From: Clostridia bacterium
Lineage (GTDB): Bacteria > Bacillota > Clostridia > CAKSNL01 > HGM11501
Direction: 5' to 3'
DNA length: 5,486 bases
NCBI GenBank assembly: GCA_030535815.1
Contig: JAUNRD010000150.1
Coordinates: 1 to 5,486 of the forward strand
In this document: positions 1 to 5,400 of the stretch, one piece after another
How the letters are laid out: every line of letters begins with the position of its first letter
Position numbering within the stretch: the stretch's first letter is position 1
Notes under the pieces: model-generated
What the model was told of the DNA's origin: nothing
Databases searched by the model: none
The model's input: the letters and a program-made list of their open reading frames with translations, nothing else
Program-made: the position numbers and the translations under genes

Positions 1-30
1 CCGTTTTTAAAAATAACCGATTAATATATA

Positions 31-59
31 ATTATACCACTAAAGAAAGAAAAAAGCAA
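31..59 (-). promoter_or_regulatory. Leftward sigma-A-type promoter for a gene beyond the left edge
   Basis: Read on the minus strand, there is a perfect TATAAT -10 (36 to 31) preceded by TGG, giving an extended TGnTATAAT element. A weak -35, TTGCTT (59 to 54), lies 17 bases upstream. Transcription would start near base 24 and leave the window. It is back-to-back with the rightward promoter of the ArsR-family gene, the usual arrangement for a regulator and a divergent target. The target gene is not visible, so that link is inferred. Confidence 0.5.
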
Positions 60-80
60 TAAAAAAATACATATAAGAAC

Positions 81-100
81 ATATTGACAAACTTGAATAT
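81..100. promoter_or_regulatory. Candidate operator: imperfect palindrome over the -35
   Basis: The 20 bases ATATTGACAAACTTGAATAT form an imperfect inverted repeat. The outer five bases of each arm (ATATT/AATAT) pair perfectly, plus one further inner pair. ArsR/SmtB-family repressors commonly bind AT-rich 12-2-12-type palindromes with TTGAA-like half sites over their own promoters. The position over the -35 would block RNA polymerase. In AT-rich DNA such a match can arise by chance, so this is a suggestion only. Confidence 0.35.
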
Positions 101-112
101 ATGGTGTATTAT
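84..112 (+). promoter_or_regulatory. Promoter of the ArsR-family regulator gene
   Basis: A perfect TTGACA -35 (84-89) is followed after 17 bases by TATTAT (107-112), which matches the -10 consensus at five of six positions. A perfect TATAAT also lies at 110-115, but its spacing to the -35 would be 20 bases. Either choice starts the transcript around 119-122, so the mRNA leader is only about 11-14 bases and begins almost at the ribosome binding site. Confidence 0.65.
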
Positions 113-117
113 AATAT

Positions 118-126
118 AAAGGGTGT
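118..126 (+). promoter_or_regulatory. Ribosome binding site selecting the TTG start
   Basis: AAAGGGTGT lies just upstream of the TTG codon at 133, with nine bases between GGG and the codon. It resembles the AAGGAGGTG anti-16S complement. The next in-frame ATG codons, at 154 and 163, have no purine-rich sequence at a suitable distance, so the TTG start is preferred. Confidence 0.55.
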
Positions 127-132
127 GATTTT

Positions 133-660
133 TTGAAATCTAAATATATTCTTATGGCGGAAATGTTCAAAGCACTTGGGGACGAAAACCGCTTAAAGCT
201 TTTAAATGAATTGAAGAACGGAGAAAAAAACGCAGGAGAACTTCTGGAAACGCTGTCTGTTACTCAGCCCACACTTTCCCATCATATGAAAATATTATGC
301 GATTCGGGGATTGTTGATGCAAGAAGAGAAGGCAAGTGGACTTATTACAGCATTTCAAAGGAAGGGAAGAAGGAACTGCTTGATATTATAAATTCTCTGC
401 TTGGCGGAAAAGTGATGCCTTCATTCGACATAGATGATATTATTCTTCCAGAAGAAGCCGAAGATGTAAAGCCCGAAAAGATTAAGAAGACTGCGAAAAA
501 GACGCCCGCAAAGAAAAAGGCTGAAAAAAAGAAAGAAACTGTCGAGGTTATTCCCGAGGCTTATGAAGAAGCACCTGAGGAAATAGCCAAAGTTCCTGAA
601 GAAAAAGAGGAACCGGCAGAGGAAAGAAGAGAGCGTAATATGCCCTCGTGGCTGTTTTGA
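133..660 (+). CDS. ArsR/SdpR-family winged-helix transcriptional regulator with long charged tail
   Basis: This 175-residue protein begins with an ArsR-type winged helix-turn-helix (about residues 8-76), with the family signature FKALGDENRLKLL, the recognition helix around TQPTLSHHMKIL (44-55) and a wing ARREGKWTYYSI (63-74). It is closest in style to SdpR-type repressors. The alpha-3 cysteine motif of arsenic and cadmium sensors is absent (GELLETLSV instead) and the only cysteine is C56, so classical alpha-3 metal sensing is unlikely. Family members are usually about 90-120 residues. The extra tail (about 95-175) has a lysine-rich block (113-134, AKKTPAKKKA style), then a Glu/Pro-rich block (135-164), then RRERN and a terminal MPSWLF. 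The tail looks disordered and its role is unknown. The gene has its own promoter and a terminator directly after the stop, so it is monocistronic. Likely function: DNA-binding repressor of itself and possibly the divergent left-hand gene. The TTG start is favoured by its ribosome binding site; an ATG start at 154 would give a more typical N-terminus. Confidence 0.9.
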   Translation: MKSKYILMAEMFKALGDENRLKLLNELKNGEKNAGELLETLSVTQPTLSHHMKILCDSGIVDARREGKWTYYSISKEGKKELLDIINSLLGGKVMPSFDIDDIILPEEAEDVKPEKIKKTAKKTPAKKKAEKKKETVEVIPEAYEEAPEEIAKVPEEKEEPAEERRERNMPSWLF

Positions 661-662
661 TA

Positions 663-689
663 AAGGTGGCGAAAGCCACCTTCACTTTT
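663..689 (+). terminator. Rho-independent terminator of the regulator gene
   Basis: A perfect 8-bp stem, AAGGTGGC/GCCACCTT, closed by a GAAA tetraloop (671-674), starts two bases after the TGA stop and is followed by CACTTTT. The U-tract is short, so termination may be leaky, but position and symmetry fit a terminator. Confidence 0.8.
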
Positions 690-704
690 GTATTACCTAT
701 AGAT

Positions 705-724
705 ACATTTACATAGATAAATGT
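705..724. other. AT-rich hairpin between two terminators
   Basis: ACATTTA (705-711) and TAAATGT (718-724) form a perfect 7-bp inverted repeat around a six-base loop. It lies between the terminators of two convergent genes. It is AT-rich and has no clear U-tract, so it may be a weak auxiliary terminator, a processing structure or chance. Confidence 0.3.
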
Positions 725-736
725 TAAAACAAACAG

Positions 737-762
737 AAAAGCCGTCCTGTGGACGGCTTTTT
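737..762. terminator. Bidirectional rho-independent terminator serving the aminopeptidase gene
   Basis: AAAAGCCGTCC (737-747) and GGACGGCTTTT (751-761) form a perfect 11-bp stem with a GC-rich seven-pair core and a TGT loop. The plus strand continues with T-rich DNA (TTTTTATTATTTT). The minus strand continues as TTTTCTGTTTGTTTT. It begins two bases past the aminopeptidase stop codon, so its main role is ending that leftward transcript. It can also catch read-through from the regulator gene. Confidence 0.88.
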
Positions 763-763
763 A

Positions 764-2140
764 TTATTTTGAATTGCTCTGATAAAAAGCTCTGTATGCT
801 CTGTAGGACTCATATAAGTCGAGCTTTGAAACAACCTCAAAAGGAGAGTGCATGGAAAGCACTGGAACGCCGGCATCAATTGTATCCATATTGAGGTTTG
901 CGGTATACTGTGCGATTGTTCCGCCACCTCCGCCGTCAACCTTGCCAAGCTCGCCTGTCTGCCAGCATATTTTATTGTCATCCATAATTTTTACAATGGA
1001 TGCAAAAAGCTCTGCCGTAGCATCGGATGAACCGCCCTTACCGCGGGAGCCTGTGTATTTCATAAAGGAAATACCGCATCCTGCATAGGGGGTATTCTGC
1101 TTTTCAAAGGGAGAGGGGAAGTTGGGGTCAAATGCGGCGCATACATCTGCGGAAAGGCAGGTTGCATTTGAAAATGCGTGGCGGACAAAAAGCTCTGAAT
1201 ATTCGTCGGACATATCAATCATATCGGCAATCATATTTTCAAAATACTTTGATTTCATACCGGTAACACCCATAGAGCCAACCTCCTCCTTGTCAACGAG
1301 AAGGCATATTGCAGTCTTATCGGGAGAATTGATGTCAAGTATAGCCTGAAGCGCAGCATAAGCGCAAACTCTGTCATCCTGAGCATAGGCTCCCACAAAG
1401 CTCTTGTCAAAGCCTACATCCTTTGCCGGGAAAGCGGGAGTGAACTCAAGCTCTGCTGTTAAAAACTCTTCTTCGTCAATGTTGTAATCATCGTGAAGAA
1501 TAGTTAAAATTGCCTTCTTAACGCTCTGTGAATCGCCCTCAACAAGGGGAATGCCGCCAACCAAAACAGTTAAATCTTCACCGCCTATGGCATTGCCTAA
1601 ATTTCTGCCCATCTGATCTCCCGCAAGGTGGGGAAGAATGTCTGAAATGGTAAAGCAGAAATCATCGGTATCCTTACCGACAGAAACATCAATCTTTGTA
1701 CCATCCTTCTTTATAACAACCCCTGTGAGCATAAGAGGAATGGTGGTCCACTGGTACTTCTTTATTCCGCCGTAATAATGGGTCTTCATTAACGCCTGAC
1801 CGCTTTCTTCAAGCAGGGGGTTAGGTTTTAAGTCAAGACGGGGAGAATCCACGTGAGCTCCCACAAGGTTGAAGCCCTTTCTTAAAGGCTCTTTGCCCAT
1901 AACCGCAAGCATTAAGCCTTTGTTCCGGTTAACGGAATAAATTTTGTCACCGGGAAGAAGCTCGTCTTTTTCAGTAATATCAACAAAGCCTTCGTTTTTT
2001 GCAATGCGGAGAGCTTCCTTTACTATTTCACGCTCGGACTTACCGCTGTTCAAAAACTCTTTATAGCCTTCGGCAAAGTCGAAAACTGCACTGTGATCGG
2101 CATCAGCCCAACCGTTTTTGTTTTTGTAACCTAAATCCAT
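764..2140 (-). CDS. apeA: M18-family metalloaminopeptidase (ApeA type)
   Basis: This 458-residue cytoplasmic di-zinc exopeptidase of the aspartyl aminopeptidase family removes N-terminal residues, typically acidic ones in characterised relatives, from peptides. The M18 metal-site motifs are all in order: AHVDSPRLDLKPNPL (H96, D98), AYAQDDRV (bridging Asp at 255/256), VDKEEVGSMG (E285 catalytic, E286 ligand), LSADVCAAFDPNF (D332) and MHSPFEV (H431). Other hallmarks are MKTHYYGGIKKYQW (118-131), where His121 is a conserved family residue, and the glycine-rich GKVDGGGGGTIAQY near 399. The length fits bacterial ApeA proteins, and no domain is missing. The frame can be extended upstream to a GTG at 2218, but that adds 26 unconserved residues without a ribosome binding site; the ATG at 2140 has AAAGGA eight bases upstream. 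The gene appears monocistronic, with its own promoter and strong terminator, and diverges from the surface protein gene. Substrate preference in this organism is not visible. Confidence 0.95.
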   Translation of the reverse strand: MDLGYKNKNGWADADHSAVFDFAEGYKEFLNSGKSEREIVKEALRIAKNEGFVDITEKDELLPGDKIYSVNRNKGLMLAVMGKEPLRKGFNLVGAHVDSPRLDLKPNPLLEESGQALMKTHYYGGIKKYQWTTIPLMLTGVVIKKDGTKIDVSVGKDTDDFCFTISDILPHLAGDQMGRNLGNAIGGEDLTVLVGGIPLVEGDSQSVKKAILTILHDDYNIDEEEFLTAELEFTPAFPAKDVGFDKSFVGAYAQDDRVCAYAALQAILDINSPDKTAICLLVDKEEVGSMGVTGMKSKYFENMIADMIDMSDEYSELFVRHAFSNATCLSADVCAAFDPNFPSPFEKQNTPYAGCGISFMKYTGSRGKGGSSDATAELFASIVKIMDDNKICWQTGELGKVDGGGGGTIAQYTANLNMDTIDAGVPVLSMHSPFEVVSKLDLYESYRAYRAFYQSNSK

Positions 2141-2148
2141 ATTATCAT

Positions 2149-2155
2149 TCCTTTC
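2149..2155 (-). promoter_or_regulatory. Ribosome binding site fixing the aminopeptidase start
   Basis: On the minus strand GAAAGGA lies eight bases before the ATG at 2140. This decides for the 458-residue protein over the longer frame from GTG 2218, which has no such site. Confidence 0.75.
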
Positions 2156-2204
2156 GGGATTTTTATATCGTGCACAAAAGTACCGAAAAAATGTCCTTTT
2201 GTCC

Positions 2205-2234
2205 TTGAAAAAAGACACTTTATTATGGTATACT
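2205..2234 (+). promoter_or_regulatory. Distal rightward promoter toward the surface protein gene
   Basis: TTGAAA (2205-2210) is followed after 18 bases by TATACT (2229-2234), with TGG directly before it forming an extended -10. Transcription from about 2241 would give a leader of roughly 228 bases before the surface protein start. The element also overlaps the leader of the opposing aminopeptidase transcript. Confidence 0.45.
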
Positions 2235-2240
2235 AATAAC

Positions 2241-2268
2241 AGTATAACCTATTTTTTAAAAGAATCAA
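2241..2268 (-). promoter_or_regulatory. Leftward promoter of the aminopeptidase gene
   Basis: On the minus strand, TTGATT (2268 to 2263) and TATACT (2246 to 2241) are 16 bases apart, matching the consensus at four and five of six positions. The start would be near 2234, giving a leader of about 94 bases. Its -10 is the mirror image of the rightward -10 at 2229-2234. Confidence 0.5.
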
Positions 2269-2381
2269 GCAAAAAGTGGGAATTTGTAAAATTAATTAAC
2301 AAAATAGATATAAAGCCCGGTAAAGTTTTGTTGTCGCTTTCCTTGTAAAAAAAGATAAAAAAACTAAGAAATAAGGGTAAG

Positions 2382-2429
2382 ATGACAAAAAAGTTAAGGA
2401 ATTGGATTGATTTATATGTTAAAATATAG
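2382..2429 (+). CDS. Possible 15-residue leader peptide
   Basis: An ATG at 2382 follows AAGGGTAAG and opens a frame MTKKLRNWIDLYVKI ending at TAG (2427-2429). The spacing from GGG to the ATG is only four bases, slightly short. It could be translated only if the distal promoter near 2205-2234 is used. It resembles no leader peptide I know and may be chance. Confidence 0.15.
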   Translation: MTKKLRNWIDLYVKI

Positions 2430-2430
2430 T
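2402..2430 (+). promoter_or_regulatory. Possible proximal promoter of the surface protein gene
   Basis: TATAGT (2425-2430) matches the -10 consensus at five of six positions, with a poor TTGGAT -35 (2402-2407) 17 bases upstream. It would start transcription at about 2437, one base before the hairpin at 2438-2451. The weak -35 suggests that an activator or another sigma factor may be needed, if the promoter is real. Confidence 0.35.
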
Positions 2431-2437
2431 CAATATG

Positions 2438-2451
2438 GGGCTGTATAGCCC
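2438..2451 (+). other. Small hairpin at the mRNA 5' end, before the ribosome binding site
   Basis: GGGCT (2438-2442) and AGCCC (2447-2451) pair perfectly around a GTAT loop. The hairpin ends five bases before the AAGGAG ribosome binding site. If transcription starts near 2437 it would cap the extreme 5' end of the transcript, where stem-loops are known to protect mRNAs from decay. Confidence 0.4.
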
Positions 2452-2455
2452 AAGG

Positions 2456-2461
2456 AAGGAG
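2456..2461 (+). promoter_or_regulatory. Strong ribosome binding site of the surface protein gene
   Basis: AAGGAG, within GGAAGGAGA, lies seven bases before the ATG at 2469. It fixes the start, which is also directly upstream of a well-formed signal peptide. Confidence 0.85.
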
Positions 2462-2468
2462 AAAAGAT

Positions 2469-5400
2469 ATGCGTAAATTCATTTCAATGGTGCTGGCAAT
2501 GGTTATGATTTTGTCCTGCGTTTCTATAAACGTATCGGCAAATGAACTTGTTGCGAGTACTAAAGTAGAGCTTTATCAGCTTGCTCCCGAAAGTCAGAGC
2601 CTGATGGAGTCATACGTTATTAAAACAGATAACGGTAAGCTCATCGTTATTGACGGAGGTATTGACGGAGCAGGAAGGGATTTTGATCCTTATCTTCCGG
2701 CAGCACTTCGTGCCATAGCAGGGGTAGGAGAGGGCGAATACTTTGAGGTTGAAGCCTGGTTTTTATCCCACGCTCATCAGGACCACTATTATGAACTTGC
2801 AAAAATGCTTAATGAGTACAACGAGGAATCTAACTACAAGATAAATAACTTTTATTTCGATTTTCCACCCTACGGTGAAACGGGAACTATCTGGGAAGAA
2901 ATCCTTGTAGGGAATCAGTATTTTGAAGCGCTTAAGGCAGGACTTGAAAACTATGCCGAAGTCAATGAAATTGATGTTGATAACACCTATTATGATGACA
3001 TTAACGGTGCAGTGGTAAATGCAACTGCCATAAGTGAAGGTCTTGATATTAATATAGACGGTGTAAGGTTTGAAATAATGCAGACCTGGGATGAAGCTGA
3101 CGGAACGACTGAATTAAACAACACTTCCTTGATTTTAAGAATGCATGCGGCAGATAAAACCGTGATGTTCCTTAACGATGCATACATTCACTCGGGTAAC
3201 CGCCTTGTTGAAACTTACGGCGAAGAATTAAAGAGCGATTATGTGCAGATGGCTCATCACGGGCAGTCGGGAACAAAGCAGAACGTTTATGATGCGGTTG
3301 ATGCGGACTTTTTCTTATGGCCTACCCCAAAATGGATATGGACTAATCCTGACAGCTATGCCATTGACGACGTGCGTACGTGGATAACCGGAGCAGATTA
3401 CACAGAGGTTCGTGAAAACGACCTTGTGGCAGGTATGTATGATGTATATCCCGATGATCCTACAGTTGTTGCTGACTGGGCAGAGGCACTTCCCGGTATG
3501 AAAATCACATTTACCAACGAAGATGCAAACTATACAGCACCCAAGGCATTAAAGAGCCTTAAATACACAGGGGAAGAACAGGAACTTGTAATAGAGGGAA
3601 GCACCGATATCGGTATTATGGAATATTCTCTTGACGGAGAAGAATTCAGTGATGCAATTCCCGTGGCAACAAATGCCGGAGAATATACTGTTTATTACAG
3701 AATTACAGATGGCGAAGTTCTCGTTGAAGAAGCAATTACTGTTACAATAGCAAAGGTAGCTCCTGAATTTACAGCACCCACAGCGAATGCTTTAATATAC
3801 AATGGTGAAGAGCAGGTGCTTATAACTGAAGGAAGCATAGCAGAGGGAGAAATGTTATATTCTCTTACAGGCGATGACTTTTCTTCGGAACTTCCTAAAG
3901 CAACGGAGAGCGGAATTTATACCGTTTATTATAAGGCAGAGGAAAGCGAAAACTATCTTGAGGTTTCGGGAAGTGTTGATGTTACAATCGGTGCTTTTTC
4001 GGTAACCTTCAAAAACGGTAATGATTTAGCTCCCTTTGATGAAGAAGCTGTTATGGCTGTTATGGATGGCGAAGCTTTGGCTGCACTTCCTTCATATGAA
4101 GCAAAATCAAATACAGCATGTGCATATTTCAAGATTGACTCTGAAAGATTTTCAGAAGACGAACTCCTTTCATATGAGTTTACAGAGGATACCGAAGTAT
4201 ATGCATACTTCAGAGAAACTGCAATTACTTCCGGCGACTATAACTTTGCCGCAATGACAGAGGAAGAGTTTGAGCTTACTGCCTTTGCAACAGACAGCGA
4301 TTTCGTTCTTACAGAGGGTGTGGGTATCCAGCTTTCAAAGTCTGAAAAGGTGACCTATGATATTCCTTTGGCAACCGATGTTTCCGAAAATGCATTATCC
4401 GTAAGCTATGGCTTTACGGAAACTGCAAACACAGGCGGATTTGATGGGCATTTCAAGCGTGCTGCTGATACCGTGGCAATTCTTTATCATACAAGCAATT
4501 ATATGAGAGTTTATGGCGACGGAGCTGCACAGTATGTCTACAATTTAGGACAGCTTGATGACGGAAATCATCACAAGGCTGAATTTATAATGGATATAGA
4601 AAACGGAAAGCAGTATGTGGTAATGGATGACTATTCCGGTATTGTTCCCACAGAGAATACACATAATCTGCTCAATGCCAAAGTGCCTGACCGATTCACA
4701 CTTTTGCAAAAGGCAAACGGTTCTTTCATTATGGACAGCTTCAGCGTAAAGCGACTTGAAGATTCCAAAATCCGCAAAGTAGAATTAGAAGCAGGAAACG
4801 GCATAGAAGACATTAATTTTATGAATACGGCAAAAACCGCTACATACGCCAATACCCATATCTATATGCAGGAAGGGGATATGGTACCACTGCAGGCAAC
4901 ACTTTCTGCCGATGTGGCATTTTCCGCATGGGAAGCTGAAAGCGGAAGCTTTTCGGATGAAACTGCGGTAAAGACGGTTTATACAGCAGGAGATTCCGAT
5001 GTTGTAATTACGGCAAAAAGCGATGCACCGTCCATTGAAGATGGCGATGTTGTAAAAATCGGAAAAGAAGGATATGCGACACTCCAGGAAGCAATCAATG
5101 CGGCAACAGACGGACAGACAATTACGCTTCTTACCGATATTACATATACGGATGCTTTGGTATTCGGCACAGGTAAAAACATCACTATCGACGGTGACGG
5201 AAATGATCTTATCTGCGGAATAAATGTTGCAGGAACCAACTGTGTTTATGTGAAATCAGATACAAAGGTAACATTTGAGAACATTAATATTTACAGAAAC
5301 AACACCACAACAAACAACTACGGATTCTTCTACCTTTCAACAGGTGGCGTAACTTTAGGAGACGGAGCAGTTCTCGGAAGTGCAACCACTCAGATGGTTC

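Larger units (their letters stand above)
2141..2468. other. Divergent intergenic region between aminopeptidase and surface protein genes
   Basis: This 328-base, very AT-rich stretch has no convincing gene. It holds the leader and promoter of the leftward aminopeptidase gene (2141-2268), a facing rightward promoter (2205-2234), a possible 15-codon frame (2382-2429), a weaker proximal rightward promoter (2402-2430) and a small hairpin before the ribosome binding site of the surface protein gene. In the aminopeptidase leader, AAGGACA occurs twice (minus strand, 2206-2200 and 2198-2192), and ACAAAAG/CTTTTGT (2174-2180, 2196-2202) could pair. I recognise no known riboswitch class here. Confidence 0.6.

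Noticed and set aside
133..660. Arsenic- or cadmium-sensing role for the ArsR-family protein.
   Set aside because: The alpha-3 cysteine motif is missing and there is only one cysteine, so family membership alone does not support metalloid sensing.
784..1197. AAAAAGCTCTG occurring three times in the aminopeptidase region.
   Set aside because: All three lie in coding sequence; two encode the same E-L-F tripeptide and one falls in R-A-F context, so codon preference explains them better than a functional repeat.
724..1349. Several frames of 60-85 codons overlapping the 3' part of the aminopeptidase gene on either strand.
   Set aside because: They lie inside a well-conserved M18 gene, lack ribosome binding sites and give low-complexity or cysteine-rich translations without family resemblance.
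1999..2208. A 69-codon plus-strand frame antisense to the aminopeptidase N-terminus.
   Set aside because: It is a shadow of the coding strand with many Cys, Arg and His residues, has no ribosome binding site, and runs through the aminopeptidase leader.
2141..2218. Extending the aminopeptidase to a GTG start at 2218 (26 extra residues).
   Set aside because: No ribosome binding site precedes the GTG, the added residues do not look like the family's N-terminus, and the ATG at 2140 has AAAGGA at eight bases.
2241..2468. Riboswitch in the long leader of the surface protein gene.
   Set aside because: I could pair only short AT-rich arms and a GGG/CCC (around 2278-2320), with no conserved core of any class I know.
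2249..2482. A 77-codon minus-strand frame with hydrophobic residues that could be read as a small membrane protein.
   Set aside because: The hydrophobic look comes from A-rich intergenic DNA read as TTT/TTA codons. It starts inside the surface protein signal peptide, has no ribosome binding site, and ends across the divergent promoters.
2990..5239. Shorter frames on both strands inside the surface protein gene (2990-3187, 4036-4257, 4631-4852, 4979-5239).
   Set aside because: The main frame is open throughout and shows clear domain motifs; these are shadows with no ribosome binding sites or recognisable motifs.
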